The notes beneath the pieces were generated by a model. That model made no database searches and was not told where the DNA came from. It was given only the letters and a program-made list of their open reading frames with translations. The position numbers and the translations under genes were made by a program. Positions 49,998-59,381 of a DNA stretch of 64,000 nucleotides are shown in pieces. The DNA comes from Thalassobacillus sp043497085 (lineage in GTDB: Bacteria > Bacillota > Bacilli > Bacillales > Halobacillaceae): the NCBI GenBank assembly GCA_043497085.1, contig JBIEKI010000006.1, one strand, 5' to 3'. The stretch's first letter is position 1; each line of letters begins with the position of its first letter.

Positions 49998-51695
49998 ATG
50001 CATAAAAATGATTTTGTGTATTATTTGGACCAATACAATGTTCTTTCACCTAATCATTCCAAAATCTATGATGAGTATACAAACGATGAAAATACAGTGA
50101 ATTATAATTTCACCATAGAAACAAAAGTGGAAAATTATTTGTTAAATGTATTCTCAAATGAGCCAAGAAGTATTATTCTGACTGGTAATGCTGGAGACGG
50201 AAAAACTAGACTTTGCAGAACGGTGTACAATCATTTTAGTGAAGAAGAATTAAAGTCCTGGCCTACAGATGGGCTCATAGAAATTAACTTTCCGCATGGA
50301 AAATTAATTTTTGTGAAAGACTTATCAGAATTAAAAGATGAAGTAATTGAGGATATTTTAACAAACCTTCAAAATCAGATGATTAGTAATTACGAAGATC
50401 CTACATATTATTTGATTGCTGCTAATGAGGGTAAGCTCAATAAATTTCTTTCTCAAAGAAATTCTTTAGGTAGATTATATAAAGAAGTTAAAAATCGTTT
50501 TAACGACTATAAGAATAATAACTTTGAATTAGATGTTATAAATTTATTAGATGTTACTTCTTCGGAGTATGTTAGACGTGTACTAGATGATTGGAACTCG
50601 GACGAGAATTGGGAAAGCTGTGCAGTTTGTCCTATGAAAGACAAGTGCATTATATTTCACAACCACACTAAGACCTCCCAACAGCATATTAAAGATCAAA
50701 TTAGTTCTCAGTACAGAACATTAGATTTTCTAAATGAACATATTACCATGCGAGAGATGTTAATTCACATTGCCTATACAATAACAGGTGGTTATGTATG
50801 CGAAGATATCTTCACATCAGATAGTGAAGAAATAAATCAGCAAAGATTAAGTGCTTACTATGATAATTTCTATGGAGCACATGCTAGACAAGACGCTTTT
50901 GATGAGATGCGAGCATTGAAAGTGTTAAAAATTCTGGATCCAGGGAAATATTCCCACTCAGTTATAGATGATTTTATTGTAAATGGAGATATTAGTGGGG
51001 ATGACTATTTAGAAAATTCGCATAACAAACTCTTTAGCAATCAGTTAGATATGAAGTTTAATTACTTTGTAAATCAACTTCATACTTACCGCTATCATGA
51101 TGAAATTGATAATAAAACTTTTATAGAAGAATGGATAAGCAAGTTGCGGAGAAAGACTTTTTTTGAACTAGAAAAGAATGATTTATTTGATGTGAAAGAA
51201 TTATTGGCTTTTGAATACCTGCCTGAGTATTTTGAGGTTTTTGAGAATAAGGAAATTTCGTCAGGAATAAAAAATAAATTAATTGCAGGATTAAACCGTA
51301 CCTTTTCTAAAAAGTTAATTTCACCAAAACAAAAACATTTATTGGCTACTAGTGAAAATGCTTTAGTGAGTGGAGAATATAATAAAAAATATATTTCTAT
51401 AGAGTTAGAGAAAACGAGGAATGATATTGATCATCTCCCCTCTAAACTGAACTTAAATGTAGAGCTAAAAGAAGATGATGTACCATTAGAAATTAATTTA
51501 CTAGTTTTTGAGTATTTAATGAGGATTGCAGGTGGAGGTACTCATAATATTTTAAGGCAAGACGTAGAAATATTGCTCGATACCTTTAAAAATGAATTAA
51601 TTAATTCAAGTGACCCAGAAGAGGATGAACTTGAAATACTTCGTTTAGATAAAGAAGCCGGACTTTACATTGTTGATGCCATTAGTTTTGAATAG
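49998..51695 (+). CDS. sspF: P-loop ATPase, SspF-like (DptF-related) defence protein
   Basis: About 565 residues. Walker A is G63-NAGDGK-T70 in ILTGNAGDGKTRL. C208-x2-C211-x5-C217 followed by two histidines (CAVCPMKDKCIIFHNH) looks like a small zinc-binding insert. ATG 49998 is chosen because AAGGAG lies nine bases upstream; the GTG at 49989 abuts it. Position, size and the next five genes match the first gene of an sspFGH restriction module, whose products act on DNA lacking phosphorothioate. The relation to DptF is one of role and layout; I cannot confirm sequence homology without a search. Confidence 0.6.
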   Translation: MHKNDFVYYLDQYNVLSPNHSKIYDEYTNDENTVNYNFTIETKVENYLLNVFSNEPRSIILTGNAGDGKTRLCRTVYNHFSEEELKSWPTDGLIEINFPHGKLIFVKDLSELKDEVIEDILTNLQNQMISNYEDPTYYLIAANEGKLNKFLSQRNSLGRLYKEVKNRFNDYKNNNFELDVINLLDVTSSEYVRRVLDDWNSDENWESCAVCPMKDKCIIFHNHTKTSQQHIKDQISSQYRTLDFLNEHITMREMLIHIAYTITGGYVCEDIFTSDSEEINQQRLSAYYDNFYGAHARQDAFDEMRALKVLKILDPGKYSHSVIDDFIVNGDISGDDYLENSHNKLFSNQLDMKFNYFVNQLHTYRYHDEIDNKTFIEEWISKLRRKTFFELEKNDLFDVKELLAFEYLPEYFEVFENKEISSGIKNKLIAGLNRTFSKKLISPKQKHLLATSENALVSGEYNKKYISIELEKTRNDIDHLPSKLNLNVELKEDDVPLEINLLVFEYLMRIAGGGTHNILRQDVEILLDTFKNELINSSDPEEDELEILRLDKEAGLYIVDAISFE

Positions 51696-51706
51696 GAGTG
51701 AACATT

Positions 51707-53302
51707 ATGGAGAGCAACTCTAATAATATTAAAGATGTTAAAGAATTCTCTAGTAAATTGTCTGCTCAAATATGGGGGCATCGATTTACTGATGGTCAGC
51801 GGGGCCCAGAATATATTTTAGAATTTTTGAATGTGATGAAGGGCACTAGTTATCAATTTGAAAAGGAATCTTATAATAGATATAAAAGTGAGGAATTTAG
51901 AAAGTTTGTTTTTGAGGGAGTTAAAGAAGGCAGTAAACGAGATATAGCGAAAGTGGATCAAGAAAAAAAAGAAAAATTAAAGAGAGAAGTAGATGACCCT
52001 GAAAAAGTCTCTTATATCCAAGAGTTCTTTAGAAATCTCGAGGTCCCACTTTATAATAACAATGGTAAAAAAGCTGATAGATCATGGTATGCTCGTTCTT
52101 TATTTCCATTACACGAGTCATTGCTATTTTTTGAATTACGTAAAAAAAATAAAGCTGTAGACTTTGAACGTAACTTTTTTGCGCGTGGTGGGGAACTATA
52201 TTTTCTTATGCTCAAGTATGGAACAGAGAACAATTTAAGACAACGTCATTTTATTACGGAAAGATTTAAAACTCTACTTAATCAAAACAAATCAATAGAA
52301 CATATTGTAGAGAATGTCAAACAAATCCTAGAAGAGGACTATGTAGAAGAGAATAAAGGAGCTTACTTAGTGAAGACCTCTTCTACCCGTGAGTATCCTT
52401 ATCTGCCTGTGATTGACCATCCTTTATATAAAGAGTTTGCTAATGAACTAGAAAACTTACTTTCAATCAAGGTGGATATGTATGAGATGTTTCAGTTACT
52501 TACAAGTTTAGTAAGTTTTCAATTAACTCGTTATATGTATGATAGGGCTAAAATAAAAGAAAATACTAATATACATTTTTTCTTTGACTGTATGGATGGA
52601 CAACTTCCACAATTATTGAGGCAGTCATCTGATACTTTTGCTCAAAATGAATTAATGATTAAGCATAAATTTGATGAAAAGTTTAATGAATCTTTCCAAG
52701 CAATTATGGGAGAAAATTACAGTGATGAAAAATTAGAATACTGGAAAACTCAAAATGGCAACGAGTTACTAAAGCTACTTGGGGTGAGTAAACTTAGTCA
52801 GCCTAAACGCTCTCAAATACTCAGTTCGCTAAAAAAGTGTAATAATAAAAGTGACATTTACGGTCAGTTGTATCCAGTAGTGAAAGATATGGTATCCGAC
52901 CGCTTAAAGAAAGATCAATCAAGTATTATTAAAATTCTTCTCAGAGACGGTGGTATTGGAGGCTTTAGGGCTGGGTCTAAATATAGATACTTTATGTCAG
53001 ATACATTTTTACAAACTTTAGTCTATATAAACGTACTGCCAAATGAAGACAAAGAGTTCAGCTTTTTCCTGCAAGAACTTTATGAAAAATATGGATTTAT
53101 CATTGGAGAGCAACAAGCTAAAGATTCAGGAATCTATGAAAAATCTAAATTAAATATTAGTTATTTTAAGAAAAATGAGAAAGCACTTCGCCAAAAACTG
53201 AAACAAAATGGTTTATTAGTGGAGTATTCAGATGCTACCGCTTTAATTCATAATCCTTATAATTCAATAAAGCAGGGAACACATAGCGAGGAGGTATTAT
53301 AA
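51707..53302 (+). CDS. sspG: SspG-like (DptG-related) defence protein
   Basis: About 531 residues, soluble, with no motif that I recognise with certainty. N-terminal IWGHRFTDGQRGPEYILEFLNVM and C-terminal LLRDGGIGGFRAGSKYRYF are conspicuous and charged. It starts 12 bp after the ATPase gene (AGGAG, then ATG at 51707) and overlaps the next gene by one base. Its identity as SspG rests on position and size between the ATPase and the giant FtsK-like protein. Confidence 0.55.
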   Translation: MESNSNNIKDVKEFSSKLSAQIWGHRFTDGQRGPEYILEFLNVMKGTSYQFEKESYNRYKSEEFRKFVFEGVKEGSKRDIAKVDQEKKEKLKREVDDPEKVSYIQEFFRNLEVPLYNNNGKKADRSWYARSLFPLHESLLFFELRKKNKAVDFERNFFARGGELYFLMLKYGTENNLRQRHFITERFKTLLNQNKSIEHIVENVKQILEEDYVEENKGAYLVKTSSTREYPYLPVIDHPLYKEFANELENLLSIKVDMYEMFQLLTSLVSFQLTRYMYDRAKIKENTNIHFFFDCMDGQLPQLLRQSSDTFAQNELMIKHKFDEKFNESFQAIMGENYSDEKLEYWKTQNGNELLKLLGVSKLSQPKRSQILSSLKKCNNKSDIYGQLYPVVKDMVSDRLKKDQSSIIKILLRDGGIGGFRAGSKYRYFMSDTFLQTLVYINVLPNEDKEFSFFLQELYEKYGFIIGEQQAKDSGIYEKSKLNISYFKKNEKALRQKLKQNGLLVEYSDATALIHNPYNSIKQGTHSEEVL

Positions 53303-56300
53303 TGGTCACACCTCAGCAATTAACTGGCCAATGGGTCCAAACTATACTCCAAGAATACTTTAAAGAACAATCGCGAAATAATAGTGAAAAACTATTTTTA
53401 AAAATAAATGGTTTAACTGAAAAAAACATAGAGGCAGTATTAGATTATTTAAATGATAATTTCAATGAACTTAGTAACTACTATACTCCCATTATAAGAA
53501 CTATTACCCCCGTAGAAGGTTTTTCGCAGTACTCATATAAAGAACATGAGACTAGTATATGGTTACGAAACAATACTAAAAGTGGAGAAGCTTTACTCTT
53601 AATAATAAATAATGTTACTAGTGAAGCGCAAAGCTTAGAAAACCTATTCTCCTTAGATGAATCCGTTCTACTTAGTGACGAAGGTATAAAAAGCTTATTC
53701 TTCTTAATACAAATGGAATATAAAATAGCTAGCGAAGAAATTAAAATTTTAGAAACATTCCTTGAAATGTACAAAAAAGTTTCTGAGCCTCAGTTGCAGA
53801 GCTTAACTAATTTTGTCTCAGCTATATTAAACGATAAACAGGTATCTATGATTAACAAAGTACAATCAAATTTACCTCATCTTAATTGCTTTAAAGATAG
53901 TAACCTTCAAGTGGATAAGAAACATATAAAACGTCTTAAAAGTAACTATTTTTTATCTCATTTACAAAAAAATGAAGGTTCCTCTATTGATTTAGAGAAA
54001 CTGCAGGAAAAGTTTTACACCTTCTTAGATTATGAAGAAAAGAAAAATTGGCCGCATGAGATATGGAATGAAATTAATGTAAATGACTTAAGACAAGAAG
54101 TTTTTGAGTTTATTAGTTCTGAAAGTGATAACCTCCTGCATCATGAATATGAAGTGATCAATCAAATCTTTGCCTTCAAGCCAGTTAAACAATCCTTAGG
54201 AGAAAAAGTTAGAAATCAGTTTGATGATGAAGATCTATCTAAAGAAGATAAAGAGAGAATTGAACGTGCTTCTCAGGTGGTCGATTATGAAAATGATCCT
54301 GATTTTGTTGAGGGTTTTATAGATGATTATCAAGAAATATTAGAATCTGACGGGAAGCTTTTAAAATCCTTAAAACGTTATGTGGAAAAACAGCGTCACT
54401 CTTCTGAGTATAATGATATATTGGATGGACTCTTTTATGAAATATATACTTTAATTGAAGATAACTCGGAGGCTTTTGAGGCATCTGAAGAAAACTTGAA
54501 TTTTTTAGTAAGAGTTAATTCAAAACAAGTTGATGAGAATAGCTCTAGCTTAATAAACTTTTATTTGAAAAATATCAATAACAAAATTCCCTTCTTAAAA
54601 TTTGATGAAGAGAGTAACAAAGTTGGAAATGAAAAAAATGTTGAGAATATTTCCTTTAGAGTTTGTTTGAATAAAGGCTCTCAACAAATTGATAGTAATC
54701 TCTTTACTGTCAATGATTTAAATAAAAGCAGTGCCTTACAGTTTTTTGACCTGATTAGCGAATACAAGGTTCCACATATTAAGCAATTCCTTGAAGAAGA
54801 TATGGTAGTAGAAGACTTAGTCCAGGTTATCGAGAAGGAGGTAAGCCCTACCTTAAACCAGTTCGATACAAAGACTGTTAATGCGTATGAGAAATTCCTG
54901 CGTTTCCTAAGTGACTATTCTTCAATTATGAGTACCATGATAGCAGGTGGTATTTATGATATCGATGACTCAATATTAGAGAGTTCATTAGAAGATCTTT
55001 TGTCAAATATATACGAATCAGTTTCTAATGTTCAGAATTTATTCAGTTATATTAATACTATAGGTGTACTAGATTATTATGAAGAAAAACCGTCTCAATT
55101 TATACATCCGGTTGAAAGGTTAGTAACTGTATTCAACCCAGTTCGTCTACTGAGTTATATTCATAAAACCAAACAAATGGGCAACGATATTAACGTTTGG
55201 ATGGAGCAAGCTTCAAAAGGTGAATTGAACGTTAAACAACGAGAAGAATTTCTTGAGTTTTCAACAGAAAAATATCATAAGCTTGCTCCTCGTTACTTTA
55301 ATAGAGGGGACAATAGTCATTACTTTATTGAAGTCTTTGAGGAGATGGGAAATGGACTGTTCTCATTGGATAATAAACGGTCTACCTATAGTGCAAATGA
55401 TACGAAAGAAATTTCAAATGAATTAGTCAATGTTACGAAGAATTATCTAGAAGTATTTCCATACGCAAAAGATGGCCTAGATGTTTTATTCTTGCATGTA
55501 GATCACTCAGACATTATTACGGAGTCCATAAAGAATTTATTCAAAAGTAAACTTGGTATAAACAAACTAAAAATTACAGCACACAGTACAAATTCTGCAA
55601 TTTTGCATGATGAAATTAATTCATGGATTGAGCATAATGAAGAATTTGTATTGCCTACTTATGAAAATAAATTTCCAAAAGTAGAAGTCAATGTAATAAA
55701 TGGAGATAGTATATCCAAAATAGAAAAAGAATTAAATTATCATATGGTGGATGCTGATCTAGTAATCCTGGCTGACTACTTTTCAAAGTCTGGTCAAATA
55801 GAGTTCGAATTTAATCGGAAACAAATAAATCTTGAGGATAACTGGTTTAATAAACCTACTGTTGAACCATTGAAAGAAATGGAAGCAATTAAACGATTAC
55901 CTTTAGAGAGCGAACATTTACCTAAGGTATTAATTGACTTTTATCAAATGCAATATATTGCACATACCAATGCAATACCGGAAGAGGATGACCTCTATAT
56001 ACTAAGTCAAACTATTTCTGCTAATAAATTCAATGAAGGATCATTAATAGATTACATGCATGAGAATTATAACTGGAATATGATCATGGATAGGTTCCTG
56101 GATAGATCTTTATTACAAAAGGCTTCTGGAAAAGCACAAATTATTCATTATAAATCTAAAGCAGGTACTAGTAAGCAATTTAAATTACTAGTTTCATCTT
56201 CGCGAAATATAAAGCGATTAAATACTGCCAAAAGTGAAACGGAATACTATGGACGTTTGGAGAGGAAACTTAAGCAGCTGTTAAGAGTAAAACAAATTTC

Positions 56301-58413
56301 AGCACATGGAGAGGTTCAACAAACGGTGGATGAAGTGAAAGAAATTTCCGGTTCACTAGTACTAAAAGCATTAGGGCCTGGTAAGTTTTCGCATGAATTA
56401 ATGGCTACTTATATATTTCTTAAAGATAATTTGTATGCTGAAAGTTCAGCCGACGAACAGAAACTTCAAATAGTCTCTACATGTGATGAACTGCCGTGGT
56501 TTTCGAGAAACAGAGGGTCTAACAAGCGGCGTCCAGACCTAGTCGTTACTAACATTTATAAAAACAATGATAAAATCAACGTGGACTTTAATCTTGTTGA
56601 GCTAAAATTTATTCGTGAATCCCTAGTCGATAGAGAAAAAATCGATGCGATAAAACAAGTAAAAGCGGGCATGAGTCTTTATAAAGATTTGTTTTCTTTT
56701 GAGGAAACGAACGCAGATAGTGAGTTCTGGAAAGAAGAATTCATTAATTATCTAATAGAAAATAAAGACTATATGCAGTTCGAAGTAGACCTGATTAAAG
56801 ATCTCCAAAGAGCAAATATGGGAGATATTCAAACTGTTATCACTTCTCAAATAAACATATATTCATATGATTCTTTCCTTGAGAATTATGATGGAAAAAT
56901 GAGTGATGATGGCGTGTTTACTGACCAAGTTGAAGAAGATGTAACCCTTAACATCTTTAATCGAAAATATATTCTTGATAAATATGGGGTTCCTGATTTA
57001 TTAGAAGAAGCTAATTATGGCGAATTAAAAAATAAAGAACACGAAGACGAAGATTCTGATCAAGATGTGAAAAATGATGGGGACAAAGGTTATAGTAATA
57101 ATTCAAATGGTAAATCAGGTAACACTTTGGACGAAAAAGTAGACCGTGAAGATGAAGAAAAAGAAAAGTATGAGGAAAGCGGTCAAAAGAGCAATGAAGA
57201 GGTAGAAGACGTAATAGAAGTAAAAGGCGATAGAAGTCAACTTGACGTGATAGCTGCTGAAGACAAGGGTTATCCTGAAGAAGAGGCGTTAAAAAATATT
57301 ATTTTAGATAGAAATAATCAGGATGAAGATTTAGATGAATTAGTAAATGAGTATCAAAGAATTTTGGTAAGAAATTTGAATAAGAATAGTATACCGGCTA
57401 AAATTAAAGATACAGTTATTGGATCTAGTGTAATAAGGATATACTTGGAAATACCAGCAAATCTAGCTCCTGCCACTATTCAAAAGAAGGCGCAGAGTTT
57501 ACAGTTGTGGTTAAGACTTGATACGGAGCCTACGGTAGGTGTTCATAGGCAAGGGCTCTACATCGATATAAACCGCGTAACCCCTTCTATTGTATATTTT
57601 GATCAATTTATGAAAAAAGTCAGAGGGACTTTAAATAATAATATTGAAAAGAACTTGGTAGTTCCAATCGGGATTGATCCATTAAATAATGTCTTAAAAA
57701 TTGATATGGCTGATTCTATGACTCCTCATCTACTCGTTGGGGGTACTACAGGTAGTGGTAAAAGTGTTACATTAAATTCCATCATTATCGGCTTAATGCT
57801 CCTTTATCCAAAAGAACACGTGACTTTTACTTTTATTGATCCTAAAAAAGTTGAATTTGCCAAATATGAAAATATACCTTATACAAATGAGGTCATATAT
57901 GAATTAGACCAATCTGTTATAAGGTTAGAAGAATTGTGTACAGAAATGGATGAAAGATATTCATTAATGCAAAAAGAATATATGAGTGATATTAAGGATT
58001 ATAATGAGCAAGTAAATGAAGATAATAGAATGGCTCATAAAGTGATTGTATTTGATGAATTTGCGGACTTTCAATCACAGGACAAGCAAATGGCGAAACG
58101 TGTAGAAGAATCAATCAAGCGTTTAGGACAAAAAGGAAGAGCGGCAGGGATGCACTTGATCATTTGTACGCAAAATCCTAAAGCTGAAGTTATAAATACA
58201 ACGATACGAAGCAACTTACCTGCACGTCTAGCCTTGAAAGTAACAGATGGTTCTTCGTCAAAGATAATACTTGATGAAACAGGGGCTGAAAAACTAGCAG
58301 GAAAAGGTGACTTCTTACTAAAAGGAAGTAGCGGTGCCTCAATTAGAGGGAAAAGTCCATTCTTAGAACCAAAAGTTCAAGGTGCTATCTTTAAATATTT
58401 AGCAAAAAGTTAA
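53302..58413 (+). CDS. sspH: Giant FtsK/HerA-like ATPase with PD-(D/E)xK motif, SspH/DptH-like
   Basis: A 1703-residue protein. The N-terminal 1000 residues are helical and unrecognised. P1078-D1079 ... E1100-L-K1102 (RRPDLVV then LVELKF) is a good PD-(D/E)xK nuclease motif. A strongly acidic low-complexity linker (about 1247-1313) leads to an FtsK/SpoIIIE ATPase: Walker A G1481-TTGSGK-S1488 and Walker B IVFDEFAD with D1585-E1586, then GRAAGMHLIICTQNP. GAGGAGG precedes the ATG. This layout matches the large restriction subunits DptH/SspH. A perfect palindromic terminator follows at once. Confidence 0.7.
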   Translation: MVTPQQLTGQWVQTILQEYFKEQSRNNSEKLFLKINGLTEKNIEAVLDYLNDNFNELSNYYTPIIRTITPVEGFSQYSYKEHETSIWLRNNTKSGEALLLIINNVTSEAQSLENLFSLDESVLLSDEGIKSLFFLIQMEYKIASEEIKILETFLEMYKKVSEPQLQSLTNFVSAILNDKQVSMINKVQSNLPHLNCFKDSNLQVDKKHIKRLKSNYFLSHLQKNEGSSIDLEKLQEKFYTFLDYEEKKNWPHEIWNEINVNDLRQEVFEFISSESDNLLHHEYEVINQIFAFKPVKQSLGEKVRNQFDDEDLSKEDKERIERASQVVDYENDPDFVEGFIDDYQEILESDGKLLKSLKRYVEKQRHSSEYNDILDGLFYEIYTLIEDNSEAFEASEENLNFLVRVNSKQVDENSSSLINFYLKNINNKIPFLKFDEESNKVGNEKNVENISFRVCLNKGSQQIDSNLFTVNDLNKSSALQFFDLISEYKVPHIKQFLEEDMVVEDLVQVIEKEVSPTLNQFDTKTVNAYEKFLRFLSDYSSIMSTMIAGGIYDIDDSILESSLEDLLSNIYESVSNVQNLFSYINTIGVLDYYEEKPSQFIHPVERLVTVFNPVRLLSYIHKTKQMGNDINVWMEQASKGELNVKQREEFLEFSTEKYHKLAPRYFNRGDNSHYFIEVFEEMGNGLFSLDNKRSTYSANDTKEISNELVNVTKNYLEVFPYAKDGLDVLFLHVDHSDIITESIKNLFKSKLGINKLKITAHSTNSAILHDEINSWIEHNEEFVLPTYENKFPKVEVNVINGDSISKIEKELNYHMVDADLVILADYFSKSGQIEFEFNRKQINLEDNWFNKPTVEPLKEMEAIKRLPLESEHLPKVLIDFYQMQYIAHTNAIPEEDDLYILSQTISANKFNEGSLIDYMHENYNWNMIMDRFLDRSLLQKASGKAQIIHYKSKAGTSKQFKLLVSSSRNIKRLNTAKSETEYYGRLERKLKQLLRVKQISAHGEVQQTVDEVKEISGSLVLKALGPGKFSHELMATYIFLKDNLYAESSADEQKLQIVSTCDELPWFSRNRGSNKRRPDLVVTNIYKNNDKINVDFNLVELKFIRESLVDREKIDAIKQVKAGMSLYKDLFSFEETNADSEFWKEEFINYLIENKDYMQFEVDLIKDLQRANMGDIQTVITSQINIYSYDSFLENYDGKMSDDGVFTDQVEEDVTLNIFNRKYILDKYGVPDLLEEANYGELKNKEHEDEDSDQDVKNDGDKGYSNNSNGKSGNTLDEKVDREDEEKEKYEESGQKSNEEVEDVIEVKGDRSQLDVIAAEDKGYPEEEALKNIILDRNNQDEDLDELVNEYQRILVRNLNKNSIPAKIKDTVIGSSVIRIYLEIPANLAPATIQKKAQSLQLWLRLDTEPTVGVHRQGLYIDINRVTPSIVYFDQFMKKVRGTLNNNIEKNLVVPIGIDPLNNVLKIDMADSMTPHLLVGGTTGSGKSVTLNSIIIGLMLLYPKEHVTFTFIDPKKVEFAKYENIPYTNEVIYELDQSVIRLEELCTEMDERYSLMQKEYMSDIKDYNEQVNEDNRMAHKVIVFDEFADFQSQDKQMAKRVEESIKRLGQKGRAAGMHLIICTQNPKAEVINTTIRSNLPARLALKVTDGSSSKIILDETGAEKLAGKGDFLLKGSSGASIRGKSPFLEPKVQGAIFKYLAKS

Positions 58414-58417
58414 GGTG

Positions 58418-58449
58418 AGTGCACCTATTCATGAATAGGTGCACTTTTT
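58418..58449 (+). terminator. Perfect palindromic terminator between defence modules
   Basis: AGTGCACCTATTCA and its exact complement TGAATAGGTGCACT form a 28-bp perfect palindrome followed by TTTTT, five bases after the sspH stop. A second small hairpin, TTGGAG with CTCCAA, is at 58467-58484. It splits the restriction-like genes from the modification-like genes. Confidence 0.75.
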
Positions 58450-58502
58450 CCGCGGTAGTTTACTATTGGAGCCTAGTCTCCAACAAGAAAGGGTTGCTAA
58501 TC

Positions 58503-59381
58503 ATGGCGTTCGGACAACATCAAAGCTTTTACCTTAGGGATAGATGGATTAATAAAGTTTTTAAAAATTTACCTCAAGATGACCGGTTTTTCTATAGGAA
58601 GAATGCTTTTGAGAAAGTTGGTTTAGGGAAAAATATGGTAAAATCTTTAAGGTTTTGGGCTATAGCTACTAATCTAGTAGAAGAAAGAATTAGAGAGGAT
58701 AGGAAAAAGGGGCATTTCATAACAGACTTTGCACAATTTATAAATAAAAATGATCCGTATATACAATTAACAGATACCTTATCTTTACTTCATTATCATA
58801 TTGTAAGTAGGAGTGAACCTGCAACGACATGGTACTGGTTCTTTAATTTATATAATGAAACATTAATGAATAAGGAAAAAATAACAGAAGATTTAACAAC
58901 TTGGGTTAACGTTGAGAATGACTTGAATGTATCAGAGAATTCACTAAAAAGAGATGTTGACTGTATGATTAAACTTTATACTGCTGGTCAAGATACACAA
59001 GATCCTGAAGAAGTAAACCAGAGCCCCCTTCATACCCTAGAGTTAGTAGAACTAAATAATAATAAAATAAGAAAAAACTTTAAAGTAGGGGAGGACATAG
59101 GTTATGCTGCTTTGATGTATGTTCTTTTAGATCATGCCCAAAAAGCAGGGACAGATACCCTTATGGTTGATGAACTAATGGTAAATGACGGCTTATGGGG
59201 GAAAGTATTTAATATGTCACGTGCAAGTGTTATAGACTCCTTAAATAAACTGGCTGAGCATCCAAAATATCCAATTACATTCACTCGCACAAATAATTTG
59301 GATACTATCAGGCTTCCAGAGATATCTGCACTTGAATTTCTTAAGTTCGAGTATGAAAGAAAGGTGGAAGTTGTGGTATGA
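58503..59381 (+). CDS. sspB: DUF4007 protein, SspB-like nickase component
   Basis: About 292 residues starting at MAFGQHQSFYLRDRWINKVF; the conserved start with aligned F-x2-H-x-SF-x2-R and GLGKNMVKSLRFWAIATNLV (about 49-68) is the DUF4007 signature. ATG 58503 has AAAGGG upstream; the in-frame GTG at 58419 lies within the terminator stem. In the single-strand phosphorothioation systems SspB carries this domain and nicks DNA to let sulfur be inserted. Its ATGA overlap with the next gene and the PAPS-reductase gene downstream support this. Confidence 0.75.
   Translation: MAFGQHQSFYLRDRWINKVFKNLPQDDRFFYRKNAFEKVGLGKNMVKSLRFWAIATNLVEERIREDRKKGHFITDFAQFINKNDPYIQLTDTLSLLHYHIVSRSEPATTWYWFFNLYNETLMNKEKITEDLTTWVNVENDLNVSENSLKRDVDCMIKLYTAGQDTQDPEEVNQSPLHTLELVELNNNKIRKNFKVGEDIGYAALMYVLLDHAQKAGTDTLMVDELMVNDGLWGKVFNMSRASVIDSLNKLAEHPKYPITFTRTNNLDTIRLPEISALEFLKFEYERKVEVVV

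Noticed and set aside
49998..58413. BREX or DISARM system
   Set aside because: No PglZ, BrxL, methyltransferase or DISARM helicase is visible; the DUF4007 plus PAPS-reductase pair points to Ssp.
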